DNA of 64,000 nt from Rhizobium herbae. Its GTDB lineage: Bacteria; Pseudomonadota; Alphaproteobacteria; Rhizobiales; Rhizobiaceae. The stretch spans positions 930,001 through 994,000 of the forward strand of contig NZ_JAEUAO010000002.1 in NCBI RefSeq assembly GCF_019511375.1, read 5' to 3'. Below the pieces are notes generated by a model. The model saw only the letters and a list, made by a program, of their open reading frames with translations. It did no database searches and was not told the DNA's origin. Positions 46,349 to 55,210 of this stretch are shown here, one piece after another (the first letter of the stretch is position 1; every line of letters begins with the position of its first letter). Made by a program: the position numbers and the translations under genes.

Positions 46349-46462
46349 ACCCCCTCGGCCCTGCCGGGCATCTCCCCCTCAAGGGGGGAGATTGGCGCGG
46401 GACGGGCCACATGCTCCCGATCTCCCCGCTTGAGGGGGAGATGTCACGAAGTGACAGGGGGA
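46349..46462. repeat. Rhizobial intergenic mosaic palindrome (RIME-like, class B), copy 1
   Basis: Imperfect inverted repeat: CCCCCTC-GGCCCTGCCGGGC-ATCTCCCCCTCAAGGGGGGAGAT on the left and GATCTCCCCGCTTGAGGGGGAGATGTCACGAAGTGACAGGGGG on the right. The arms share the CTCCCCCTCAAGGGGG core. Two further copies lie at 50104 and 55261. The remaining bases of the 369-base gap between the HAD gene and the DUF1284 gene hold no supported gene. Confidence 0.85.
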
Positions 46463-46580
46463 TCCCGGTGCCGTCGTGTCCCGTGGCGAGACGGTGGAAC
46501 CGCGGGCGTTGCGTCCGGCATATATGCGCGCTAGGTAAAACACGCTTCGGCACCCCTTTTCCTCCGGCATAAAGGCCGCC

Positions 46581-47012
46581 ATGACCGTTCGCCTGCGCCC
46601 GCATCATCTGCTCTGCATGCTCACCTTCGTCGGCAAGGGGTATACGGCTGCGTTCACGGAAAACTATCGTCTGATCGCAAAGCGCCTCTCAGCCGGCGAG
46701 GATATCCTTGTCGTCGAGGGTCCGGACGATATCTGCGCGCCGATGCTCGGCGAGACCGACCACCACTGTTTTTGCGACAGCGTGACGGAGCGCGATCGCA
46801 GCGCCAGCGTGGCGGTCGAAGACCTGCTCGGCGTGCCCGCCCGAGCGGGCCGGTCGATCATTCCGGACAAGGATTTTCTGGCGCGAATGCGCGAGGCTTT
46901 CAGTGCGGACTCCATCCGCGAGGGATGCCAGCGTTGCGAATGGTCGCCGCTCTGTACCGGCATCGCCGCTTCGGGCTTCGAGGGCGCGCTGGTCGTCTCG
47001 TCCGGTTGCTGA
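46581..47012 (+). CDS. DUF1284 family cysteine-rich protein
   Basis: A 143-residue protein with LRPHHLLCMLTFVGKGYTAA at the start and conserved cysteines in DICAPMLGETDHHCFCDS and EGCQRCEWSPLCTGI. The HH and cysteine pattern suggests a metal site, perhaps an iron-sulfur cluster, but no activity is established for DUF1284. It is tail to tail with the HTH regulator, with no space between the stop codons. Confidence 0.85.
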   Translation: MTVRLRPHHLLCMLTFVGKGYTAAFTENYRLIAKRLSAGEDILVVEGPDDICAPMLGETDHHCFCDSVTERDRSASVAVEDLLGVPARAGRSIIPDKDFLARMREAFSADSIREGCQRCEWSPLCTGIAASGFEGALVVSSGC

Positions 47013-47699
47013 TCACGCCGACAGTGGAAAGAGCTTTGCGAATTCCTTCTCGCCGGTTCCGGTGAAGCGCACGGCGCGGCTGTCGGTCTCGCGCCTTGCC
47101 CAGCCCTTGTCGAGAAACAGCGTCAGCAGCGCCTGGCCGAGCGAGCCCGACAGATGCGAACGGCGTTCGCTCCAGTCGAGGCAGGTGCGGCAGACCGGGC
47201 GCCGGGATCTGGTCAGCGCCGAAAGGTCGATGCCGAGCGCCGTCATTTTCTCCGCGCCGCTTTGCGTCAGCGTCAGGTCGTCGCCAGCACCGGCGATCAC
47301 TTCCTCGGCGACAAGGCTGTCGAGCATGCGCACGCCGTAATCGCCGGCGAGATGATTGTAGCAGACGCGGGCCTTGCGCAGCGCAGGGTCCCTGGGGCCG
47401 GTGCGGTGGCGGGTGAAGCCACGATGGGCGGCAAACCCCATCAGGCTTTCGAGCAAAAGGCCGACATCGTCGTCGGCAAGCGCGAAATAGCGGTGACGGC
47501 CCTGCTTGCGCTGGCAGATCAGGCCGCCGGCCTCCAGTTTCGACAGGTGCGAACTCGCCGTCTGCAGCGTGATCCCCGCCGTTCCGGCAAGCTCGGTCGC
47601 CGTCAACGCGTTGCCGCCCATCAGTGCGGTCAGCATGTTGGCGCGCGCCGGGTCGCCGATCAGCGCTCCGATCTGGGCTATATCTGGTCCTTCTTTCAT
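47013..47699 (-). CDS. ArsR-type helix-turn-helix transcriptional regulator
   Basis: A 228-residue regulator: winged-helix domain at 7-85 (IGALIGDPARANMLTALMGG, LAGTAGITLQTASSHLSKLE, CQRKQGRHRYFALAD) and a longer C-terminal region with CYNHLAGDYGVRMLDSLVAE and VCRTCLDWSERRSHLSGSLG. The cysteine motif in the tail (C-x2-C) is characteristic of this subgroup. It is divergent from the NIPSNAP-ABM pair, which it may control; the 73-base divergent gap is short and no clear palindrome stands out there. Confidence 0.87.
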   Translation of the reverse strand: MKEGPDIAQIGALIGDPARANMLTALMGGNALTATELAGTAGITLQTASSHLSKLEAGGLICQRKQGRHRYFALADDDVGLLLESLMGFAAHRGFTRHRTGPRDPALRKARVCYNHLAGDYGVRMLDSLVAEEVIAGAGDDLTLTQSGAEKMTALGIDLSALTRSRRPVCRTCLDWSERRSHLSGSLGQALLTLFLDKGWARRETDSRAVRFTGTGEKEFAKLFPLSA

Positions 47700-47772
47700 A
47701 CTTCGATGCTAACCGAAGCATTTGGCGCATTCAAGCTGGCAAAAGAGGATCATCGAAACCGAGGAGACCCCG

Positions 47773-48102
47773 ATGATCACCTGCTTCATCCGCTACGAAA
47801 TCGATCCGCTCAAGCGCGAGGAGTTCGCCGCCTATGCCCGCAACTGGGGCCAGGCGATCCCGCGCAACGGCGCCGACCTGATCGGCTATTTCGGGCCGCA
47901 CGAGGGTTCGGCCACCACCGCCTATGGCGTCTATAATATCGAGAGCCTTGCCGCCTACGAAGCCTATCGCGCCAGGCTTGCCGCCGATCCACTCGGTGCG
48001 GAGAACTACCAGTTCGCCAAAAGCGAGCGGTTCATCCTCAAGGAGGACCGGATTTTCCTGAAGAACGTTTCGCTGCCGCATGCCAAGGGGATTTCGCCGT
48101 GA
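47773..48102 (+). CDS. NIPSNAP family protein
   Basis: A 109-residue dimeric alpha-beta barrel protein: MITCFIRYEIDPLKREEFAA, NGADLIGYFGPHEGSATTAY and SERFILKEDRIFL. The start at 47773 follows GAGGAG. It is followed directly by an ABM-type monooxygenase-fold gene (4-base overlap), and a helix-turn-helix regulator stands divergently upstream. The two small proteins may form a heteromeric enzyme or be induced by the same compound. Confidence 0.88.
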   Translation: MITCFIRYEIDPLKREEFAAYARNWGQAIPRNGADLIGYFGPHEGSATTAYGVYNIESLAAYEAYRARLAADPLGAENYQFAKSERFILKEDRIFLKNVSLPHAKGISP

Positions 48103-48473
48103 TCGCCGTCATCTTCGAGGTCACGCCTGCCGATGACCGGCGCAGCGCCTATCTCGAGCTTGCCGCGCAGCTGCATGCGCGTCTCGAAAAGATCGACGGC
48201 TTCCTGTCGATCGAGCGGTTCGAGAGCCTGAAGATGCCGGGCAAGATCCTGTCCCTGTCCTTCTGGCGCGACGAGGAGGCGATCGCCACCTGGCGCAACG
48301 GCCCCGAGCATCGGGCAGCCCAGCATGCGGGCCGCACTAGCACTTTTTCCGACTACCGACTGCGCATCGCGAGCGTCATCCGTGACTACGGAATGACGGA
48401 GCGAGACGAGGCACCGGAAGACAGCCAGGCATATCATGAGGAGAGAAGGAAACAGCAGGGAGCGCAGCCGTAA
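48099..48473 (+). CDS. Antibiotic biosynthesis monooxygenase (ABM)-fold protein
   Basis: A 124-residue protein beginning at a GTG that overlaps the NIPSNAP stop (MIAVIFEVTPADDRRSAYLE). It has the ABM pattern FLSIERFESLKMPGKILSLS and FWRDEEAIATWRNGPEHRAA, with the W-x-N and histidine that surround the cofactor-free oxygenase or heme-degrading site in this fold. The C-terminus (GMTERDEAPEDSQAYHEERR) is acidic and charged. It is probably a heme- or quinol-acting enzyme, not resolvable here. Confidence 0.85.
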   Translation: MIAVIFEVTPADDRRSAYLELAAQLHARLEKIDGFLSIERFESLKMPGKILSLSFWRDEEAIATWRNGPEHRAAQHAGRTSTFSDYRLRIASVIRDYGMTERDEAPEDSQAYHEERRKQQGAQP

Positions 48474-48535
48474 GTCTGGCGAACGAATGGCGGGGCGAGG
48501 GGACGCTGCAAATTCCGCGCCCGCCTTCAGCATTT

Positions 48536-48555
48536 GGTAACCAAGTTCGGTAACC
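48536..48555 (+). promoter_or_regulatory. Tandem GGTAACC motif upstream of ccrM
   Basis: GGTAACC at 48536-48542 is repeated exactly at 48549-48555, a 13-base period. The TAACC cores with a fixed spacing resemble a CtrA-type recognition sequence (TTAA-N7-TTAA), but the spacing is nine bases, not seven, and the first T of each half is G. ccrM promoters of alphaproteobacteria are cell-cycle controlled, which makes this place interesting. Confidence 0.35.
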
Positions 48556-48559
48556 ATAA

Positions 48560-49732
<1,173 letters not shown>

Positions 49733-49760
49733 GCAGACTGCAGGACAATTGAAAGCATTC

Positions 49761-49797
49761 CTGACGCCGCGCTATCCGCAGGGAGGCGCGGCGTCAG
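49761..49797 (+). terminator. Hairpin after ccrM
   Basis: CTGACGCCGCGC-tatccgcaggga-g-GCGCGGCGTCAG forms a perfect 12-bp stem 28 bases after the ccrM stop codon. No T-run follows; it may be a stability or Rho-linked element. Confidence 0.55.
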
Positions 49798-49904
49798 CGT
49801 CTACATCGACGTCCGGCGGGACAATTCGTAGCCGAAACTCTCTCTGATTGCATGGCCTTTAGAACAATTTAACCATCCCGCGGATACTTTGAGCGCAGCC
49901 AAGA

Positions 49905-50075
49905 CGGCCGCGTGATCAACCACGCGAGACGCGCGGGGAAACCCGCAAATTGGCCGGCAGGACGGTGCCCAGGCTGCCCTGTTCTAGAGATAGTTTTCGT
50001 CCGGTTTCGTACCTTCAGTCCCGGAGGGAGACTTACACGCCCAGGATCCGCAAGGCTCCTGGGCGTTTCTGTTTT
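49905..50075 (+). ncRNA. Candidate structured small RNA between ccrM and the RTX gene
   Basis: Three independent helices are visible in order: CGCGTG-atcaac-CACGCG (49909-49926); GCGGG-gaaa-CCCGC with a GNRA loop (49933-49946); and a strong Rho-independent terminator (50037-50075). Between them is sequence with no long open frame in either direction. A terminator with nothing coding upstream, plus stacked hairpins, is the signature of a trans-encoded or housekeeping small RNA. I do not recognise the family and could not place a promoter with confidence; the 5' end is approximate. The strand follows the terminator T-tract. Confidence 0.45.
50037..50075 (+). terminator. Rho-independent terminator ending the RNA candidate
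   Basis: ACGCCCAGGA-tccgcaaggc-TCCTGGGCGT is a perfect 10-bp stem followed by TTCTGTTTT. It lies over 300 bases beyond ccrM, too far and after another hairpin to be the obvious ccrM terminator. Confidence 0.8.
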
Positions 50076-50103
50076 CGGGTCACAGTACGGCAGTGGCCGC
50101 CTT

Positions 50104-50220
50104 ACCCCCTCTGCCCTGCCGGGCATCTCCCCCTCAAGGGGGGAGATTGGCGTGGGCTGGCACTGGTATTCCCGATCTCCCCCCTTGAGGGGGAGATGTC
50201 ACGAAGTGACAGAGGGGGGT
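50104..50220. repeat. RIME-like intergenic palindrome (class B), copy 2
   Basis: The best-preserved copy: ACCCCCTCTGCCCTGCCGGG and CATCTCCCCCTCAAGGGGGG left, GATCTCCCCCCTTGAGGGGG with AGATGTCACGAAGTGACAGA right; the ends (ACCCCCTCTG and CAGAGGGGGGT) are also complementary. The whole unit of about 117 bases could fold into one cruciform. Apart from this repeat, the RNA candidate and the hairpin at 49761, the 593-base gap between ccrM and the RTX gene holds no feature I can support. Confidence 0.88.
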
Positions 50221-50325
50221 ATTCTCGAAGCTGTTGCTGCTGTGTTGCTGGCTTTCGTCACGGTACAAAACAAAAGGCCCCGCCAATGGCGGAGCCCTTC
50301 GACACGTCGAGAAATTGCCGCCGGC

Positions 50326-51363
50326 TTAGACGAAAAAGTCGTCGGCAAACATCTTGGTGATGTTGCTTACCTTGATCTGGAAGTCGGCAACGCTGTCGCC
50401 GTCGGTATCGCCGGAGATGGCGCCGCTGATGAACCGCAATTCGCCGGCCTCGCCGTGGAACCTCAACCCGCCGATGAAGGTGAAACTCTGGTTGCCGCCG
50501 ATCAGTTCATTGGCGTCGATCGTCGAAAGATCGACGACATCCAGTTCGGAGCGGTGGAAGTCGGTGATGACATCGCGCCTCGAGCCGACGACCGATTCGC
50601 GGATCGAATTGAAGTCGAACGTATCCTCGCCGGTGCCGCCGGTCAGGAAGTCGAAGCCCGTGCCGCCGACCAGGAGGTCATCGCCGGAGTCGCCCTCGAG
50701 GTCGTCGTCGCCGGAGCCCCCATAGAGGTCGTCGTTTCCGCCGAGGCCTTCGAGAATGTCGTCGTCAGCAAGGCCCTTGAGGACATTGCGACCGGAACTG
50801 CCGGTGATGTCGTCTTCGCCATAGTTCGTGCCGATAGCGTTCTCGATGCTGATCAGGTCTTCGACATGGTCGCCGCCGGTCGTCGCCTCCTGTGCGCCGA
50901 GGTCGATCGTCACGCCCTTGCCGCGCTGGGAGCTATATTCGTCCTGCAACTGGTAGCTGATCGTATCTGTGCCGCTGCCGCCGTTGAAATAGTTGTCGAA
51001 GCCGACCGACTTGAAGGTGTCGTTGCCGGATTCTCCGTAATAGTCGCTCTCCTCGCTATCGACGACGAACTTGTCGTTGCCGGCGCCGCCTTCGACAATG
51101 TCGTGCTCGCTCGCGTCGCCTGCGCGGATGTCGGCGACGTAGAGGTCGTTGCCGTCGCCGAGAAGGATCTCGTTGCCGCCTTCGAAGTAGTTCAGCACGT
51201 AGTCATGGCCGGTTCCCGCGTCCACATAGTTGAAGCCGCCCAGGTCATCGGTGCGATTGAGATAGATATCGTCGTCGCCGCCACGACCGTAGACGGTAAG
51301 ATCGACCTTGCTGTTCTGCTGGATAATATCGTCGCCGTCGGTGCCGTATATCGTCGTTGCCAT
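50326..51363 (-). CDS. RTX-type calcium-binding protein with type I secretion C-terminus
   Basis: A 345-residue acidic protein made of hemolysin-type repeats (pattern GGxGxDxxx): YGTDGDDIIQ, YGRGGDDDIYL, GDGNDLYVA, EGGAGNDKFVV, GGSGTDTIS, then the best run LEGLGGNDDLYGGSGDDDLE. There is no recognisable enzyme domain. The C-terminal 90 residues (DTFDFNSIRESVVGSRRDVI, then DFHRSELDVVDLSTIDANEL) resemble the M10/serralysin C-terminal module that adjoins type I secretion signals, and the protein ends AFDDFFV-like (FADDFFV). It is probably exported by a type I system encoded elsewhere. An upstream AGGAAGG site precedes the ATG. Confidence 0.87.
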   Translation of the reverse strand: MATTIYGTDGDDIIQQNSKVDLTVYGRGGDDDIYLNRTDDLGGFNYVDAGTGHDYVLNYFEGGNEILLGDGNDLYVADIRAGDASEHDIVEGGAGNDKFVVDSEESDYYGESGNDTFKSVGFDNYFNGGSGTDTISYQLQDEYSSQRGKGVTIDLGAQEATTGGDHVEDLISIENAIGTNYGEDDITGSSGRNVLKGLADDDILEGLGGNDDLYGGSGDDDLEGDSGDDLLVGGTGFDFLTGGTGEDTFDFNSIRESVVGSRRDVITDFHRSELDVVDLSTIDANELIGGNQSFTFIGGLRFHGEAGELRFISGAISGDTDGDSVADFQIKVSNITKMFADDFFV

Positions 51364-51479
51364 GATGCTATGCCTTCCTGTTAAACCGCTGAATTCTGAA
51401 GCAGATCATGTGACCATGAAGGTGAATGAGAACTGAACCAATTGCGGCGATTTGATGATATGAAAAAGGGCTTTTCGTG

Positions 51480-51857
51480 TCAGCGGTCGGTGACCTCGAC
51501 GCTGACGATCCTGCCGTCCCGGTTGAAGATCACGACCTCAACGCCCTCTCGCTGCAGTTGTTTTCCAGTCAGCGTGCTGGTGGCTGTCAGGTGCCAGATC
51601 GAGCGGGCCGAAACGGCAGACAGCGGTTCGATCAGGCTGTCTTCGGCGACCTGGTCGGAATATTCGGCGAAATAGCGCCGAAACGCCGCCATGATGTCGG
51701 CGCGTCCCTTGAGGCCGCCGATCTTGCCGGAGGAATAGGTCGCATCCTCCGTGAAGAAAGCCTCTATCGCGGCGAAATCGAGCATGCTGATGGCGGCATG
51801 AAACCGCCTCACCAGCGCGACGGTATCGAGCGCAGGCGTGGCATCCATTTCACACAT
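51480..51857 (-). CDS. NTF2-like/SnoaL-type protein
   Basis: A 125-residue cone-fold protein: LVRRFHAAISMLDFAAIEAF, FTEDATYSSGKIGGLKGRAD, IMAAFRRYFAEYS and GVEVVIFNRDGRIVSVEVTD. This is the pattern of nuclear transport factor 2-like polyketide cyclase and isomerase relatives; the substrate is unknown. The start overlaps the end of the HAD gene by 8 bases, so it is in one operon with HAD and mutY. Confidence 0.85.
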   Translation of the reverse strand: MCEMDATPALDTVALVRRFHAAISMLDFAAIEAFFTEDATYSSGKIGGLKGRADIMAAFRRYFAEYSDQVAEDSLIEPLSAVSARSIWHLTATSTLTGKQLQREGVEVVIFNRDGRIVSVEVTDR

Positions 51858-52467
51858 TGACCCCGTAGGCCAGAAGGTCGGCCTTCAACGTCTGCGGGTC
51901 GGTGAAAAGCACGGCATGCCACCCCGCCGCCCGCGCGCCTTCGACATTGACCATGTTGTCGTCGATGAACAGCGTTGCGGAAGGATCAAGGCCGAAGGCC
52001 TCGGCATGCGTCTGGTAGATCGCCACGTCCGGCTTGATCAGCCCCGCCTCCGCTGAAACCGTGACGCCGCGCGGCAGGGTCAAAAACGGATAGAGCTTCT
52101 GCGCCTCCTTGAAGGTGTCGGAAGCGAAATTGGTCAGAAGCGTCACGTCGTAGCCGTTGGCGATCAGGCATTCCATGATCGAAACGCATTCGACATAGGC
52201 ATGCGGCACCATCTCGTGCCAGTGCTTGCGGAAGGCGCGAATGCTTTCCTCATGCGCCGGATGCTCGGCGATCAGCTGGTCTTCCGCCTCGCGCCAGTCG
52301 CGGCCGCGGTCCTGCTCGATGTTCCAGTCATGGGTGCAGACATTGGCGAAGAACCATTTGCGCTCCGCCTCGTCGGGAATGATCCGGCTGAACGGAATAT
52401 CGGGATCGTAATGGATCAGCACCTTGCCGATATCGAAGACGATGTGGCGGATCTCGACGCTGCGCAT
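51850..52467 (-). CDS. HAD superfamily hydrolase (haloacid dehalogenase/YihX-like)
   Basis: A 205-residue enzyme: motif I VFDIGKVLIHYDPDIPFSRI (nucleophile Asp; the second Asp is replaced by glycine-lysine, DIGKVL), motif II VTLLTNFASDTFKEAQ, lysine in GLIKPDVAIYQTHAEAFGLD and motif III ATLFIDDNMVNVEGARAAGW. The FDIGGVL-type motif I is the mark of the YihX/epoxide hydrolase N-terminal group. The start at 52467 overlaps the mutY stop (TGATG). Confidence 0.88.
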   Translation of the reverse strand: MRSVEIRHIVFDIGKVLIHYDPDIPFSRIIPDEAERKWFFANVCTHDWNIEQDRGRDWREAEDQLIAEHPAHEESIRAFRKHWHEMVPHAYVECVSIMECLIANGYDVTLLTNFASDTFKEAQKLYPFLTLPRGVTVSAEAGLIKPDVAIYQTHAEAFGLDPSATLFIDDNMVNVEGARAAGWHAVLFTDPQTLKADLLAYGVNV

Positions 52468-53585
52468 CACGTGTTCCTCGGTTCCCGGGCTTGGGCACGC
52501 TTGCCGCGGAAGGCATTCGGTATAGCCTGGGCGATTGCTTTTTTCATGACGGTCGGCAGCGCCTGCTCCTCCAGCGAGGCAAGCGGCTCCCACCAGCCGT
52601 TTCCGCTTTTGTTCCGGTTGGCGACATTCGCGCGATAGACCGACAAGCGCAATTCAAAATGCGTAAAAACATGCGTGATCGTGCCGCAGGGTTCCCACCC
52701 GGCGGCAAAAGGCTGCGCCTCGACCGAGGTTTCGCCGTCGAGTCGCGCTGTCCAGGCTGTGCCCGGTACCTCGGTCATGCCGCCCAGCAGGCCGGTTTCG
52801 ACGCGTTTGCGCAGATAGATCGCGCCTTCCGGGCAACTGGCGACGAAGGCAGCACCGACACGCAGCGGCTTGTCCTTCCTGGCGGCCTTGCGCGGATATG
52901 TCTCCGGATCGGCGGTCTTCAGCGCCGTACAGATATCGTTGAAGGGACAGAGAGCGCAGGCCGGCCGTTTCGGCGTGCAGATCGTCGCGCCGAGGTCCAT
53001 CATGCCTTGAGCGAAATCGCCCGGCCTGTCCGCCGGTGTCATCTTGGCCACCAGCGCCCGCATTTGCGGCTTGGCAATCGGCAGCGGCGTTTCGATCGCA
53101 TGCAGCCGCGAAATCACCCGCTCGACATTGCCGTCGAGCACGGCGCTCTGGCGGTTGAAGGCAATGGCCGCAACGGCCGCCGCCGTATAGTCGCCGATCC
53201 CCGGCAGCGCCTTCAGACCCTCCTCGGTATCCGGAAAAACGCCCTGGTGATTGCCGGCGACGGCCTCGGCGCATTTCTTCAGGTTGCGCGCCCGGGCGTA
53301 GTAGCCAAGCCCCGCCCAGGCCTTCATCACCTCTTCCGTGTCCGCCGCCGCCAGGTCCGTAACCTTGGGCCAGAGAGACAGGAACCTGTGGAAATACGGT
53401 TTGACCGCCTGCACCGTGGTCTGCTGCAGCATCACTTCCGACAGCCAGACGTGATAGGGATCGGCGACCACGCCGTCCCTTGCCATCGGCGGCGAGACCC
53501 GCCAGGGCAGGTCGCGGTGGTGCCGGTCGTACCAGGCAAGAAGCCGGTTGGCCGCATCGGCCGCTTTGAATGTCTGCTGCATCAT
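52467..53585 (-). CDS. mutY: A/G-specific adenine DNA glycosylase MutY
   Basis: Removes adenine mispaired with 8-oxoguanine. A 372-residue enzyme with the N-terminal LSEVMLQQTTVQAVKPYFHR (catalytic Glu), helix-hairpin-helix ALPGIGDYTAAAVAAIAFNR, VLDGNVERVISRL (catalytic Asp), the four cluster cysteines in CTPKRPACALCPFNDIC and a C-terminal NUDIX-like 8-oxoG recognition domain (ETSVEAQPFAAGWEPCGTIT, VFTHFELRLSVYRA). I start at 53585 (MMQQTFKAADAANRLLAWYD); an ATG 18 codons upstream would reach towards the divergent gene. Confidence 0.95.
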   Translation of the reverse strand: MMQQTFKAADAANRLLAWYDRHHRDLPWRVSPPMARDGVVADPYHVWLSEVMLQQTTVQAVKPYFHRFLSLWPKVTDLAAADTEEVMKAWAGLGYYARARNLKKCAEAVAGNHQGVFPDTEEGLKALPGIGDYTAAAVAAIAFNRQSAVLDGNVERVISRLHAIETPLPIAKPQMRALVAKMTPADRPGDFAQGMMDLGATICTPKRPACALCPFNDICTALKTADPETYPRKAARKDKPLRVGAAFVASCPEGAIYLRKRVETGLLGGMTEVPGTAWTARLDGETSVEAQPFAAGWEPCGTITHVFTHFELRLSVYRANVANRNKSGNGWWEPLASLEEQALPTVMKKAIAQAIPNAFRGKRAQAREPRNT

Positions 53586-53668
53586 TTGCCGGAAGATTGG
53601 TCGGGGCCTATACTTGGAGAAGTGTTCGCCATCCTTCAAGGCGAAATCGAGAATCGAAAGCCGTTCTG

Positions 53669-54175
53669 TTGAAACAACCTTATACCCGCAAGGGCGTCGT
53701 CCAGATCAGCGAAATCGCCAACGGCCTGATCGACCCGGTACTCGCCAAGCGCGCGGGTATCAATACGCTGCTGCTCGGCTCCTGGGACGAGATCGCCGGC
53801 GAGGAGTTTGCCGATTGCACCCGGCCGGAAAAGATCGCCTGGCCGCGGCGCGCCTCGGAAACGGCGGGCGAGGGCGGCTATCAGCCCGGTGTGCTGACGG
53901 TTGCCTGCGAAGGCGCGCGCGCCCTGTTCCTCACTCATGCGCAGGGCGAACTGATCCAGCGGATCAACGGCTTCTTCGGTTTTCCGGCGATCAACCAGAT
54001 GCGGATCGTGCAAAAGCCGGTCGCCCCGCCGCCGAAGCGCAATCGCAAACCCAAGCCCCTGACCGGCGAGCGGGCACGGCATCTGGAGGAGATGGTCGAT
54101 GGCATCGAGAGCGATGCGCTGAAGGCGGCCTTGAAGCGGCTTGGCACTGCCGTGCTGTCGTCTCGCAAAAAATGA
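53669..54175 (+). CDS. DUF721 domain protein (DciA-like)
   Basis: A 168-residue protein. The TTG at 53669 gives the family N-terminus (LKQPYTRKGVVQISEIANGL) and GAAAG precedes it; a longer upstream frame is not protein-like. The DUF721 domain shows LGSWDEIAGEEFADCTRPEK and LFLTHAQGELIQRINGFFG, followed by a basic, proline-rich segment (VAPPPKRNRKPKPLTGERAR) and a C-terminal helix. DUF721 proteins of the DciA type load the replicative helicase in many bacteria, but this alphaproteobacterial branch has not been clearly tested, so that role is inference. Divergent from mutY. Confidence 0.85.
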   Translation: MKQPYTRKGVVQISEIANGLIDPVLAKRAGINTLLLGSWDEIAGEEFADCTRPEKIAWPRRASETAGEGGYQPGVLTVACEGARALFLTHAQGELIQRINGFFGFPAINQMRIVQKPVAPPPKRNRKPKPLTGERARHLEEMVDGIESDALKAALKRLGTAVLSSRKK

Positions 54176-54301
54176 CGCGGGGATCATCAGCCGGTCACAA
54201 TTGTTTGAACTTTGGTGAGCGGCAGGGCCTTGTCGCCTCCGGCAAGGCAAGTTATCGAATTTTCGACCGTTTTCATTCATCCCCTCATACAGGTGAAACC
54301 A

Positions 54302-55183
54302 ATGTCCTTTTCTGAAATGAGCCCTTCCAAGCGTCTCCTGAGCGCCGTTGCCGTGGCCGCCATTGCCGTGACGCTCGCCGCCTGCAGCGATGAGAAGAAG
54401 GACGCGGCTTCAAGCGCTCCGGCAAAGGAAACGACCGAAACGGCCGCAAAGACCGAGGTCAAGCCGGCAGACGGCTCGATGATGGCCGCGACGAAGACCG
54501 AAGTTAAGCCCGCCGACGGCACGACGACTTCCTCGACCATGTCGTCGGCCATGAAGCCCGCCACCGCTGACGCCAACCAGACGCAGATGGCGCAGGCCGC
54601 AGCACCGGCCAAGGCCGAGCTGCCCGAGGTCCAGGGCGAAGTCGATGTCGCCAAGCTGATGGAGCCGGGCCCGCTGCCGGAAATGTCGATCGGCAAGGCG
54701 GATGCGCCGGTCACCATCGTCGAATATATGTCGATGACCTGCCCGCACTGCGCAGCCTTCCACAACAAAACCTTCGACGCGATCAAGACGAAGTATGTCG
54801 ACAGCGGCAAGGTTCGTTTCGTCGTGCGCGAGTTCCCGTTCGATCCGCGCGCAGCGGCTGCCTTCATGCTGGCGCGCTGCGCACCGGAAGGCCAGTATTT
54901 CCCGATGGTCTCGATGCTGTTCAAGCAGCAGGAGACCTGGGCTGCGGCCCCGAATGGCCGCGACGCACTGCTGCAGATGTCGAAACTCGCCGGTTTTACA
55001 CAGGAGAGCTTCGAGGCCTGCTTGACGAACCAGAAACTTCTCGATGATGTGAACGCGACAATGCAGAAGGGCGCCAAGGACTTCAACGTCCAGTCGACCC
55101 CGACCTTCTTCATCAACGGCAAGCAGTATTCCGGAGACATGTCGGTTGAAACCATGTCGGCCCTTATCGACAAGAACCTCTGA
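54302..55183 (+). CDS. DsbA-family thioredoxin-fold lipoprotein with tandem linker repeat
   Basis: A 293-residue envelope protein. Lipoprotein signal (LLSAVAVAAIAVTLAACSDE; lipobox LAAC), a low-complexity linker of about 75 residues, then a DsbA/DsbG-like thioredoxin domain with active site YMSMTCPHCAAFHNKTFD (CPHC), VRFVVREFPFDPRAAAAFML, and cis-proline region FNVQSTPTFFINGKQYSG. The linker has two near-identical units, KTEVKPADGSMMAA and KTEVKPADGTTTSS. It would make or shuffle disulfides at the inner face of an envelope membrane. AGGTG precedes the ATG. It ends in a strong terminator. Confidence 0.92.
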   Translation: MSFSEMSPSKRLLSAVAVAAIAVTLAACSDEKKDAASSAPAKETTETAAKTEVKPADGSMMAATKTEVKPADGTTTSSTMSSAMKPATADANQTQMAQAAAPAKAELPEVQGEVDVAKLMEPGPLPEMSIGKADAPVTIVEYMSMTCPHCAAFHNKTFDAIKTKYVDSGKVRFVVREFPFDPRAAAAFMLARCAPEGQYFPMVSMLFKQQETWAAAPNGRDALLQMSKLAGFTQESFEACLTNQKLLDDVNATMQKGAKDFNVQSTPTFFINGKQYSGDMSVETMSALIDKNL

Positions 55184-55210
55184 ACCTTCGCGTTTCGACG
55201 AAATGACCGA

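Noticed and set aside
49912-51384. Open frame running from the RNA candidate through the repeat and antisense to the RTX gene
   Set aside because: It crosses a palindromic repeat and then mirrors the Gly/Asp repeats as Val/Ala/Ile runs; no start signal.
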